Shown: positions 6,970 to 13,268, numbered from the stretch's first letter. The stretch is 13,794 nucleotides of DNA from Halovenus sp. (GCA_003551945.1 PUNZ01000065.1:1-13794); one strand, 5' to 3'. The notes: generated by a model not told the origin, from the sequence alone. Made by a program: numbers and translations.

Positions 6970-7527
6970 TCAGAATTCGCTTGCTTGGTCAATCCAATCA
7001 GTCGCTCGCTTCTCTGAGACCTCGGCAGCATCAGCCACAACAGCAGCCTCAGCCGCAGCAAGGTCAGCAACTGTCTCGATACCGGCACCGGTCAACCGCT
7101 CACTGTAGGTCGGGCCAATGCCATTTATTTCGCCAACCGACACAGCCATGTCTGACTGTGCATCGTCAATTGAATCTGCTGTCTCAGCAGCATCAGTTTC
7201 AGCCACTGCTGTCTCAGTTTCAGGTTCTTCTTCCGCTATTTCCTCTTCCGTTACTTCCTCTTCCGTTGTTTCAGTGTCGGCCTCAGTTTCAACTGCTTCC
7301 GTCTCTACCGCTTCAGAGACTTCGTCTACATCCGCTTCGTCCGCTGATTCAATTGTGTCAGCGGTGGCTTCCGACTCACTCACTTTCGGTTCTGATTCTA
7401 CCATGCCAGATTCTCGCTCGATTGTGACGTCTGTCCCGTCCTCCGGTGGTTCAGACGCCGCCGGTTCATCGGTATCTGAGATGCCAAAGATACTCTTGAC
7501 GACCTCGATGATGAAATTTGCTGTCAT
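6970..7527 (-). CDS. Acidic helix-hairpin-helix domain protein
   Basis: A 185-residue protein. Residues 1-15 (MTANFIIEVVKSIFG) form a hydrophobic amphipathic helix. Residues 18-128 are a very acidic, low-complexity linker made of Glu, Thr, Val and Ala with near-repeats such as VETEAVETEA and TEEEVTEEE. Residues 130-185 form a helix-hairpin-helix domain (EINGIGPTYSERLTGAGIET, then VADLAAAE and a final helix to WIDQASEF), as in the DNA-binding tails of RNA polymerase alpha or RadA-type proteins. DNA binding is likely but the target is unknown; the acidic linker is typical of salt-adapted proteins. It has its own TATA box and is probably the first gene before pabBAC. Confidence 0.82.
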   Translation of the reverse strand: MTANFIIEVVKSIFGISDTDEPAASEPPEDGTDVTIERESGMVESEPKVSESEATADTIESADEADVDEVSEAVETEAVETEADTETTEEEVTEEEIAEEEPETETAVAETDAAETADSIDDAQSDMAVSVGEINGIGPTYSERLTGAGIETVADLAAAEAAVVADAAEVSEKRATDWIDQASEF

Positions 7528-7548
7528 ATAATCATGTTATACAGGCGA

Positions 7549-7556
7549 TTACTTAA
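7549..7556 (-). promoter_or_regulatory. TATA box for the helix-hairpin-helix gene
   Basis: TTAAGTAA on the minus strand, 22-29 bases before the ATG at 7527. It is a good haloarchaeal box and may drive the whole set down to pabC. Confidence 0.55.
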
Positions 7557-7629
7557 CTCTCGCGAATGTGCACATTAGTTGAAGAAATATTACCGGAGTT
7601 TTTTGCTGGCACATGCGGCCTATGTCATC

Positions 7630-7660
7630 GAAAGCCACCAAATTACAACAAGTGGCTTTC
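7630..7660. other. Perfect nine-base-pair hairpin
   Basis: GAAAGCCAC (7630-7638) and GTGGCTTTC (7652-7660) pair perfectly around a 13-base AT-rich loop. It could be part of a small RNA, a transcript end or a protein-binding site. Confidence 0.55.
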
Positions 7661-7717
7661 CCATCCGCTTGGCGTCTCGTCTTAGTAAGAGTCGTTTATC
7701 AAAAGAGTGCGTGGTAA

Positions 7718-7736
7718 TTATCGAGAGAATCGATAA
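7718..7736. repeat. Inverted repeat TTATCGA / TCGATAA
   Basis: A perfect seven-base inverted repeat with a five-base spacer (GAGAA). A third copy of TTATCGA lies at 7761-7767, ten bases beyond the HypE-like gene's stop. It could be an operator or a 3' hairpin of that gene's transcript. Confidence 0.5.
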
Positions 7737-7777
7737 ATGACTAGTTTTTGATGTATTGACTTATCGAGCCTCTCCCT

Positions 7778-8740
7778 TTACCTGTCGGATGCTTCCCAAA
7801 GTGGGTAGAGCTCATCAGTAATTGGGTCATGGAGTGGCTCTCCATCAAGGACAAGAGCAGGTTCACCAGTCAAAACATCTCCGATGACAGCAGCAGGGAT
7901 ATCGTGTGCATCCAACTCGGTACGCACAGCATCGACGGCAGACTCTGGGACGCTCGCAAGGACTGCGCCGGAGCCAAAGATACGGAGTGGGTCAACGCCA
8001 GCAGCCTTACAGAGGCGTTGTGTTTCGGGCCGGACTAGAATGCGCTCTCGGTCGACGACAAGTCTGACACCTGACGCCCGTGCGAGTTCCTGCAGTCCGG
8101 CAGCGACACCACCCTCAGTTGGGTCGTGCATCGCGTTGGCGTGTTGACGGAGGATGCGAGCATCCGGCACCACGCTAATTTCTTCAAGGAAGGTTTCCGC
8201 GCTGTCACACACCGCTTGGTCAACACCAAGTTCCTCGCCAAAATCTGCAGCAAGAATCGCCGTGCCCTCGATAGCTGCGCCTTTGGTCAGAATAAGTTTG
8301 TCGCCAGGGTTTGCACCACCGGTGGGGAGGAACTCACCAGTACCAAAGGCCGTCAAGCAAACGAGTGGCCGCTCAAGTGCGTCTACGTACTCCGTGTGCC
8401 CGCCAACCACAGCAACCCCGAGCTCAGTCGCTGCCCTGTCGATATCGTCGATAACCGGCTCAAGGGACGCTTTGTCAGGAAGCATCACAACAGCTGTGAG
8501 CCAGCGCGGGTCAACACCCGAGACAGCAACATCGTTACACGCAATATACACTCCAAGTCGGCCAACATGACTGGCTGCAAGCGAGATTGGGTCAGAGCTG
8601 ACGACCAGTGTCTCATCCCCAAAGCTAATTGCAGCGGCATCTTCGCCATCTGCCGGCCCCTGAATCACCGCCTCATCGACTGCACCAATCCTGCTAAAGA
8701 CCGTCTCAAGAAGCGTCTCTGGTGAGAGTTTTCCGGGCAT
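7778..8740 (-). CDS. AIR synthase family protein, HypE-like
   Basis: A 320-residue ATP-binding protein of the PurM/HypE/ThiL/SelD superfamily. Features: GEDAAAI (residues 32-38, nucleotide-binding acid), SSDPIS (48-53), CNDVAVSGVDP (68-78, the strongest HypE-like match), GGHTE (113-117), HDPTEGG (205-211) and FGSGA (255-259) in the C-terminal half. HypE normally ends in a Cys that carries the cyanide ligand of NiFe hydrogenase; this protein ends LYPLWEASDR with no Cys. It is therefore unlikely to be a true HypE, and no other hyp genes are present, so the substrate is unknown. The start at 8740 is preferred over 8785 because homology begins there and TTACAA lies 24-29 bases upstream. Confidence 0.85.
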   Translation of the reverse strand: MPGKLSPETLLETVFSRIGAVDEAVIQGPADGEDAAAISFGDETLVVSSDPISLAASHVGRLGVYIACNDVAVSGVDPRWLTAVVMLPDKASLEPVIDDIDRAATELGVAVVGGHTEYVDALERPLVCLTAFGTGEFLPTGGANPGDKLILTKGAAIEGTAILAADFGEELGVDQAVCDSAETFLEEISVVPDARILRQHANAMHDPTEGGVAAGLQELARASGVRLVVDRERILVRPETQRLCKAAGVDPLRIFGSGAVLASVPESAVDAVRTELDAHDIPAAVIGDVLTGEPALVLDGEPLHDPITDELYPLWEASDR

Positions 8741-8763
8741 ATCCAACTGTCTGCGTTGCTTGC

Positions 8764-8769
8764 TTGTAA
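8764..8769 (-). promoter_or_regulatory. TATA-like box for the HypE-like gene
   Basis: TTACAA on the minus strand, 24-29 bases before the ATG at 8740. It is a moderate match and helps choose that start. Confidence 0.35.
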
Positions 8770-8909
8770 GTCCCGAGGAAAGCATGAATGTACGTAGTGA
8801 GTGTTGACAACGAGTGGAGTATCAGGATAATCGCCCATTGTACCACCGGGATTTGACTGTTGAGACGAATCGAAACCGCTAACACCTATCCTCGGATACG
8901 AATTGATGA

Positions 8910-8994
8910 GCCGAGGTAGCCTAGCCCGGCCAAGGCGCCTGCCTCGAGAGCAGGTGTCCGAGAGGACTCGTGAGTTCAAATCTCACCCTCGGCG
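8910..8994 (+). tRNA. tRNA-Ser (anticodon CGA)
   Basis: An 85-base class II tRNA that folds fully. The acceptor stem is GCCGAGG (8910-8916) with CCTCGGC (8987-8993) and discriminator G8994. The D stem is GCCT/AGGC, and the anticodon stem is CCTGC/GCAGG around the loop CTCGAGA with anticodon CGA at 8945-8947. The long variable arm GTCC/GGAC (8956-8967) identifies serine. The T arm is GTGAG/CTCAC with loop TTCAAAT. It reads UCG codons. No intron and no encoded CCA. Its 3' end is duplicated 109 bases downstream. Confidence 0.97.
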
Positions 8995-9007
8995 TTTTCC
9001 ACGAGCA
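8974..9007 (+). repeat. Direct repeat copy 1 (tRNA-Ser 3' end plus flank)
   Basis: A 34-base sequence identical to 9083-9116. Its first 21 bases are the T loop, T stem and acceptor end of tRNA-Ser; the last 13 are 3' flank. After three mismatches, seven more bases match (9011-9017 with 9120-9126). Confidence 0.95.
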
Positions 9008-9030
9008 CTTTCGCGAGTGGAAACGACAGC

Positions 9031-9041
9031 GAGATTTGAAC
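9031..9041 (-). repeat. Inverted copy of the tRNA-Ser T-arm
   Basis: GAGATTTGAAC is the exact reverse complement of GTTCAAATCTC, found at 8974-8984 inside tRNA-Ser and at 9083-9093 in the second repeat. In RNA it could pair with either copy. Confidence 0.9.
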
Positions 9042-9082
9042 GAGAGAAGGCGCGCGCAGTGTAGCGAGCACGTCTTCCCGTT

Positions 9083-9116
9083 GTTCAAATCTCACCCTCG
9101 GCGTTTTCCACGAGCA
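9083..9116 (+). repeat. Direct repeat copy 2 (tRNA-Ser 3' end plus flank)
   Basis: A perfect 34-base second copy, 109 bases after the first. It begins in the T-arm and lacks the 5' half of the tRNA, so it is not a tRNA gene. The layout resembles the att-site duplications left by tRNA integrases, but only 75 bases separate the copies. Confidence 0.95.
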
Positions 9117-9121
9117 ACCTC

Positions 9122-9138
9122 GCGAGCCAAAGGCTCGC
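9122..9138. terminator. Hairpin after the alpha/beta hydrolase gene
   Basis: GCGAGCC, loop AAA, GGCTCGC: a perfect, GC-rich seven-base-pair hairpin. It lies six to 22 bases past the hydrolase stop on the minus strand and also ends the tRNA-Ser tail unit on the plus strand. No strong T-tract follows, so a terminator role is only possible. Confidence 0.4.
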
Positions 9139-9143
9139 CACAG

Positions 9144-10034
9144 CTACGACTCCAGAAAGCGCTCTACCTCCGACAGGAGCTGCTCACGGTCATCAATAAG
9201 TGGCGAGTGGCCACAGTCCGTCAGTTCGACAAACGTAGCTGTGTCACCCAGGTCTGCAAGGGTTTCTTCGACCATCTCCGCAGTGATAACGAGGTCATCC
9301 TCGCCGCGAAGGACCAGCGTCTCGGCTTTGATATCCTCGACCAATCCTGAACCCTCAGTGACGCCGTTGTGTTCGGTGCTGATGTTGAAATGGACGAGTG
9401 CGTAATCGACATCCACGAGGTTTCGTTGTGTGAACATATCCTCAAGATACTCATCATAGTGGTCGGGGTCTGGCTGATTGGTAACGTAAATTAACTGGTT
9501 CCAGATTCCTTTCATTATCTCTTTGTTTTCCGTATCATAGGCTTGGAGGACGGGTGCAACCTGTACTGGGTCCTGTGCAATCTCTTCCCGGTCGGTGAGG
9601 AGTTCGTCTGTCGGCAGTCCATTCTCATCTTTTCTGTACATCGGGTAGCCGCGAGTGCTCGCCGGAGCCAACAATACGAGTTTATCGACGCATTCGGGAT
9701 GAGTGCCAGCGTAAGTCATCGCGACACCACCACCGGTCGACCAGCCCCATAGATGGAACGACTCCAATCCAAGTTCCTCAACAAACAGCGACACATCCGC
9801 AGCGAAGTCAGCCAACGAGTCAATCGGTTCGTGATAGCTTGAGTTTCCAAAGCCGCGCATATCCATCGCATAGAGTTTGTATTTGTCGTCCATCGCATCG
9901 AAGATGACATCCCAATGTTTTGAAGAGGTCATATTCCCATGCAGCAACACTACTGGAATCGTCCCGCCATCGCGTTCCCGATACCCAATCGTTTCGCCGT
10001 TTTCCAGCTGGACAGTGTTCAATGTGACCGACAT
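9144..10034 (-). CDS. Alpha/beta hydrolase
   Basis: A 296-residue alpha/beta-fold hydrolase. The oxyanion segment LLHGNMTSSKHWD (residues 30-42), MDMRGFGNS (57-65), the nucleophile elbow GWSTGGG with S99, the acid in VLRGEDDLVI (D246 or D247) and the catalytic His276 in DCGHSPL are all present in family order. A cap region lies between about 130 and 230. The substrate cannot be predicted; relatives include esterases, C-C hydrolases and haloperoxidase-like enzymes. There is no signal peptide, so it should be cytosolic. A strong TATA box (TATAAG) lies 22-27 bases before the ATG. It is divergent from the endonuclease III gene. Confidence 0.92.
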   Translation of the reverse strand: MSVTLNTVQLENGETIGYRERDGGTIPVVLLHGNMTSSKHWDVIFDAMDDKYKLYAMDMRGFGNSSYHEPIDSLADFAADVSLFVEELGLESFHLWGWSTGGGVAMTYAGTHPECVDKLVLLAPASTRGYPMYRKDENGLPTDELLTDREEIAQDPVQVAPVLQAYDTENKEIMKGIWNQLIYVTNQPDPDHYDEYLEDMFTQRNLVDVDYALVHFNISTEHNGVTEGSGLVEDIKAETLVLRGEDDLVITAEMVEETLADLGDTATFVELTDCGHSPLIDDREQLLSEVERFLES

Positions 10035-10055
10035 ACGAGAACGATTGCAGCGAGG

Positions 10056-10061
10056 CTTATA
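10056..10061 (-). promoter_or_regulatory. TATA box for the alpha/beta hydrolase
   Basis: TATAAG on the minus strand, 22-27 bases before the ATG at 10034; one of the best boxes in the window. Confidence 0.6.
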
Positions 10062-10097
10062 GAAAGGGATGGTTGGATAACAAAGGAAGTAGCGACC

Positions 10098-10145
10098 ATG
10101 GCAAAAGCGGACCAGTCAAATGGATTCGGCCCTGAGCGATACTGA
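10098..10145 (+). CDS. Possible 15-residue upstream ORF before the nth-like gene
   Basis: ATG at 10098 opens a short frame, MAKADQSNGFGPERY, whose TGA (10143-10145) overlaps the glycosylase ATG by one base (TGATG). A GGATAAC sequence lies 18-24 bases before it and GGAAG eight bases before it. The TGATG junction suggests termination-reinitiation coupling. It may be a leader, a small protein, or a true N-terminus of the glycosylase separated by a frameshift. Confidence 0.3.
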   Translation: MAKADQSNGFGPERY

Positions 10146-10978
10146 TGTCAAAGCAACGAACCGCCGCCACGCAGGCGGAGGCTGTCGTTGATGCGCTGGG
10201 ACTCATATACCACAACGAACTCAACCCGGACGAGTTTATGCTCTTTCCCGATGACAACGGTGCAGTGCTCGAAGCCGACCGAGAACTGTCAGACTGGCAG
10301 GAGACGTTTGGCGGCCGAGACGGGTTTGAGTGTCTGGTCAGAACGATACTCAGTCAAAATACGAGTGATAGCATCAGTAAGCCTGCCCACGAATCACTGC
10401 TGGAACGCTACGACAGTGACGACGAAGACCATGACCTCGCAGCGTCGCTAGCGCAGGCAACGCAAAGTGAGTTAGCGGAGACCATCCGTTCGGCCGGCCT
10501 CTACAATCAGAAATCCAAACAGATAATCGGAGCAGCGGAATGGGTGCTCGCCGAGTTCGATTCGGCTCATGCCTTCAACGAGTTTGTCGTCACAGAGGAC
10601 CCAGACACTGTCCGAGAGACGTTGCTCGAAATTACCGGCGTCGGCCCAAAGACAGCGGATTGCGTCTTGTTGTTTGCCGGTGGGCGCGATGGTGTCTTTC
10701 CCGTTGATACGCATGTGCATCGGATTGCACGGCGAATGGGGCTTGCACCACCGGATGCAGACCACGAAACCGTTCGCGAACAGCTTGAGGCAACCGTTCC
10801 AGCAGACAACTGTGGGTTTGGTCACACGGCCATGATTCAGTTCGGCCGAGAGTACTGTCGTGCACAGAATCCAGCGTGTTTGGATGACCCCGAAGCCTGT
10901 CCGCTTGTGGAGATTTGTAATCAGGTGGGGATTGAACAGGCGAAATCCGAGGCTGTTGATCCTGCGAAAACCATCTAA
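10145..10978 (+). CDS. nth: Endonuclease III family DNA glycosylase
   Basis: DNA glycosylase/AP lyase of the HhH-GPD family, removing oxidised pyrimidines in base excision repair. Key parts in the 277-residue sequence: LVRTILSQNTSD (residues 64-75), the helix-hairpin-helix LEITGVGPKTADCV with catalytic K169 (161-174), the catalytic D188 in VDTHVHRIARRMG, and a C-terminal 4Fe-4S loop with C238, C245, C252 and C258. The cysteine spacing is 6-6-5 rather than the usual 6-2-5 of bacterial Nth. K169 marks it as bifunctional and more like Nth than MutY. The N-terminal 55 residues are an extension before the core. It converges on the SDR-like gene with a 24-base gap. Confidence 0.93.
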   Translation: MSKQRTAATQAEAVVDALGLIYHNELNPDEFMLFPDDNGAVLEADRELSDWQETFGGRDGFECLVRTILSQNTSDSISKPAHESLLERYDSDDEDHDLAASLAQATQSELAETIRSAGLYNQKSKQIIGAAEWVLAEFDSAHAFNEFVVTEDPDTVRETLLEITGVGPKTADCVLLFAGGRDGVFPVDTHVHRIARRMGLAPPDADHETVREQLEATVPADNCGFGHTAMIQFGREYCRAQNPACLDDPEACPLVEICNQVGIEQAKSEAVDPAKTI

Positions 10979-11002
10979 TAAGCACCGAATGCAGCAGAAT
11001 TG

Positions 11003-11893
11003 TTACTCGTCGACACCAAGGTAAGCAGCAAGCGTTGTCAGGTCCTCGGTCGAATTGCCAAACGCGGCAATCGCATTGTCCGTGGTCGTATTGTCGAACT
11101 GGAGCGAGCGATACTGGTCAGGTCCCATCGGAAATTTGGGGATCGCTCCCGCAATAGTTAACCCAATACCTGCAAGGGCCATCGGAACGGGAATAATACG
11201 AACAGACTGTCCACGCGCCTTTCGTACAAGTTTTGCAACCTCGGCGAGCGTTAACACTTCTGGACCGCCGATTTCGTAGATTTCTCCGACGTGTTCGTCA
11301 TCTTCCAGCGAATCAGCGAGTATCTCCACAAAGTCTTCCACAAAGAGCGGTTGGAATCGCGTCGAGCCACCGCCAGGAAGTGGCGCAAGCACAGGTGGTG
11401 TGAGCGTTCGAGTGAAGTTGACAAACTCGCAGCCATCGCCAAAAATGACTGATGGACGGAAAATCGTCCAATCAAGCGAAGAGTCGGTAACAGCTTCATC
11501 TGCCTGTCCCTTTGCGCGGATGTAATGGGTATCTCCGTGAGGGTCTGCACCGAGTGCGCTTAGCTGGATGAAGCGGTCCACGCTGTATTCCTCGGCTGCT
11601 TCAAGACAGTTGACAGTCCCTTTCCGATGGACTTTATCATGCATTTCATTGCCGCCGGACGGGCGAAAAAGTGGTGAAAGCGCAACCAGATTGATAACAG
11701 CATCTTTGCCTTCGAACGAATTGACAATCGAATCATACGCTGAAACATCACCCATCGCCATCTCGATACCATCAGGCACATCCTCACCGGCCGGGTTCCG
11801 AGCCAATGCGGTCACGTCGTGTCCTCGTTCGACAAGTTCCACACAGAGGTTGCGGCCGATAAACCCGGTACCACCCGTGACGAGAATATTCAT
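11003..11893 (-). CDS. Atypical SDR, complex I NDUFA9-like
   Basis: A 296-residue NAD(P)-binding Rossmann protein. MNILVTGGTGFIGRNL (residues 1-16) is the glycine-rich cofactor site, MGDVSAYDSI (47-56) and VINLVALS (85-92) follow, and the central segment YIRAKGQADEAV (about 133-144) has the active-site-like Tyr but not the standard YxxxK. IFRPSVIFGDG (about 154-164) is typical of the NDUFA9-like/NmrA-related group. The C-terminal half includes a hydrophobic stretch (PMALAGIGLTIAGAIP) that may associate with membrane. Homologues are annotated as complex I NDUFA9-like or nucleoside-diphosphate-sugar epimerases; no respiratory or sugar genes are nearby, so the role is open. A clear TATA box (TTTAAG) precedes it. 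Confidence 0.88.
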   Translation of the reverse strand: MNILVTGGTGFIGRNLCVELVERGHDVTALARNPAGEDVPDGIEMAMGDVSAYDSIVNSFEGKDAVINLVALSPLFRPSGGNEMHDKVHRKGTVNCLEAAEEYSVDRFIQLSALGADPHGDTHYIRAKGQADEAVTDSSLDWTIFRPSVIFGDGCEFVNFTRTLTPPVLAPLPGGGSTRFQPLFVEDFVEILADSLEDDEHVGEIYEIGGPEVLTLAEVAKLVRKARGQSVRIIPVPMALAGIGLTIAGAIPKFPMGPDQYRSLQFDNTTTDNAIAAFGNSTEDLTTLAAYLGVDE

Positions 11894-11916
11894 ATTATAG
11901 GATAGGACAGGAGCCG

Positions 11917-11922
11917 CTTAAA
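11917..11922 (-). promoter_or_regulatory. TATA box for the NDUFA9-like gene
   Basis: TTTAAG on the minus strand, 24-29 bases before the ATG at 11893, within the 96-base divergent region shared with the HAD gene. Confidence 0.6.
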
Positions 11923-11959
11923 TCTGTCCAGCATCAGTGACATAGGCCTAATCCATGAG

Positions 11960-11966
11960 ATTATCC
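11960..11966 (+). promoter_or_regulatory. TATA-like box for the HAD gene
   Basis: ATTATCC lies 24-30 bases before the ATG at 11990. It supports that ATG over the upstream TTG codon at 11981. Confidence 0.45.
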
Positions 11967-11989
11967 GATTCGGCCTCCTATTGTGTTTG

Positions 11990-12784
11990 ATGAGTTTACG
12001 CGGAGTCATCATCGACCTTGATGGAACAGTATATCATGGCGGAACCGTACTGGAAGGTGTACCACAAACGATAAGCGACCTCAGAGCGGCGGGCTTGGAG
12101 TTATTTTTCTTTTCAAACAACCCCATTCGAGATGGCGAGGAGTACGTCACATATCTCACAGAGCAAGGGCTCAACGTACAGCCAAACGAGGCTGGCTCCG
12201 CTGGTGACGTCACGGTGCGCTATCTCCAAGAACACCACAACGGAGACACTATCTATTTTATCGGAAGTGAGGGCCTTAAAAACCAACTCAAACGTGCGGG
12301 GTTACAACTCACGGACTCCAGAGTAGACAGTGATGTGGCCCTTGTTTCGTGGACGCCCGAGTTCGGGTATGAGGATATGGACAACGCTCTTTCCGTCATC
12401 GATGAGCAAACGACGTTTTTAGGGACGGACCCAGACCGGACGTTCCCTGACGAGAATGGTGAGGTAACGCCAGGCTCAGGGGCAATCATCGATGCGGTCG
12501 CTGTCACTGTTGGCCGTGAGCCGGATGCTATTCTCGGTAAACCGTCTCCTTGGGCACAGGAGTTCGCCCTTGACCGACTTGGTATCCCACCAGAGGAATG
12601 TCTCGTTGTTGGGGACCGTCTCGATACAGATTTGCTACTTGGTGAACAAGCGGGCATGACAACGGCATTGGTGTTGACTGGCGTCACTGACCGGAGTGAC
12701 ATCGATTCCGGGCCAGTAACCCCGGACTATGTGTTGGAAGACCTCACAGCAATCGAGCGGGTCCTCGCAGACGAACACAGGTAG
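11990..12784 (+). CDS. HAD family IIA hydrolase, NagD-like
   Basis: A 264-residue phosphatase of the NagD/4-nitrophenylphosphatase group. Motif I IIDLDGTVYHGG (residues 7-18) holds the nucleophile D9 and acid D11. Motif II is FFFSNNP (39-45), the motif III lysine is K184 in ILGKPSP, and motif IV VVGDRLDTD (206-214) provides D209 and D213. The C2-type cap lies between motifs II and III. Likely substrates are small phosphorylated metabolites such as nucleotides or sugar phosphates. The start at 11990 begins with the family-like MSLRGVIIDLDG and has a TATA-like box; an in-frame TTG at 11981 would add three residues. It is monocistronic and divergent from the NDUFA9-like gene. Confidence 0.92.
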   Translation: MSLRGVIIDLDGTVYHGGTVLEGVPQTISDLRAAGLELFFFSNNPIRDGEEYVTYLTEQGLNVQPNEAGSAGDVTVRYLQEHHNGDTIYFIGSEGLKNQLKRAGLQLTDSRVDSDVALVSWTPEFGYEDMDNALSVIDEQTTFLGTDPDRTFPDENGEVTPGSGAIIDAVAVTVGREPDAILGKPSPWAQEFALDRLGIPPEECLVVGDRLDTDLLLGEQAGMTTALVLTGVTDRSDIDSGPVTPDYVLEDLTAIERVLADEHR

Positions 12785-12900
12785 CCAGCGTCCGTTCTTT
12801 GGCGAAATATTCCATTCAGTGGCAACTTCTGTCGAGACCGGGCCAAATTAATAGCCGAGATGTGAACTTCCAACACCGGCAAAGTTTACCCCAGCCCAAT

Positions 12901-12908
12901 CTTTTTCA
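12901..12908 (+). promoter_or_regulatory. T-rich promoter element of first MTH865 gene
   Basis: CTTTTTCA lies 25-32 bases before the ATG at 12933. The match is modest, but the position is right for a leaderless transcript. Confidence 0.3.
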
Positions 12909-12932
12909 CAGGTGGTGGTTGTAGAGAGTGAT

Positions 12933-13190
12933 ATGGTCGACAAAGAAGACCTAAGACAGCAGTTTACAGAAGCATTCGAAGGAGCAGACTACCCAGTCAA
13001 CAGCCCAATGGACCTCGTTCCGGCACTTCCAGACGGGCCAGCGACATCCTTCGAGTCGGGGGACTTCTCGATGACTGCAATGGAACTGAACTCGGAAATC
13101 TCGGGTGGGGACAGCGAATTCCCATACGAAAGCGTTGAGGAGCTTGTCGGTGACCTGATGGACAGTCTCGAAGACAGCGGTCACTTCTAA
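12933..13190 (+). CDS. MTH865-family protein, copy 1
   Basis: An 85-residue acidic protein of the MTH865-like family, named after a small all-helical Methanothermobacter protein of unknown function. The conserved body runs from VDKEDLRQQFTEAFEGADYP (residues 2-21) through SPMDLVPALPDGPATSFESG and FSMTAMELN to a final acidic helix. There are no catalytic motifs or membrane segments. The first possible ATG is at 12912, but homology with the second copy starts at 12933. About 60 percent of residues match copy 2, which begins 107 bases downstream. A T-run (13204-13209) after the stop could end its transcript, so the two copies may be transcribed separately. Confidence 0.88.
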   Translation: MVDKEDLRQQFTEAFEGADYPVNSPMDLVPALPDGPATSFESGDFSMTAMELNSEISGGDSEFPYESVEELVGDLMDSLEDSGHF

Positions 13191-13203
13191 AGGTCCAAAC
13201 CCG

Positions 13204-13209
13204 TTTTTT
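13204..13209 (+). terminator. Oligo-T tract after MTH865 copy 1
   Basis: Six consecutive T residues about 14 bases past the stop. Oligo-T tracts alone can terminate archaeal transcription; no hairpin is evident. Confidence 0.4.
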
Positions 13210-13268
13210 ATGGTAGGTAACGCACCAGGAGCACCGGCTAACTACTTACTCTCAGTACATATCAAATG

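Larger units (their letters stand above)
7528..7777. other. Non-coding region with hairpins and TTATCGA repeats
   Basis: About 250 bases without a convincing gene, between the stop of the HypE-like gene and the start of the helix-hairpin-helix gene. It is AT-richer than its neighbours. It contains a nine-base-pair hairpin (7630-7660), a seven-base-pair hairpin (7718-7736) and a further TTATCGA copy (7761-7767). The part near 7549-7556 is the promoter of the helix-hairpin-helix gene. The remainder could be a 3' untranslated region or a small RNA. Confidence 0.5.

Noticed and set aside
3938..7527. A tryptophan operon, because TrpE/TrpG-like genes are adjacent
   Set aside because: No trpC, trpD, trpF, trpA or trpB is present, while a class IV aminotransferase overlaps the amidotransferase gene, which fits PABA synthesis better.
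7118..7531. A Ser/Val-rich 137-residue frame on the plus strand, which looked like a repeat protein
   Set aside because: It is the complement of the Glu-rich linker of the helix-hairpin-helix protein; the repeats come from GAA-type codons read on the other strand.
7630..7767. A CRISPR array, suggested by the hairpin and repeated TTATCGA
   Set aside because: The repeats are only seven to nine bases, in mixed orientation and irregularly spaced, and no cas genes are present.
8126..8725. A 199-residue open frame on the plus strand
   Set aside because: It is antisense to the HypE-like gene, is rich in basic residues and Asn, and shows no family motifs.
9083..9116. A second tRNA gene or tRNA pseudogene after tRNA-Ser
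   Set aside because: Only the T-arm, acceptor end and flank are present; there is no D-arm or anticodon arm. It is reported as a direct repeat instead.
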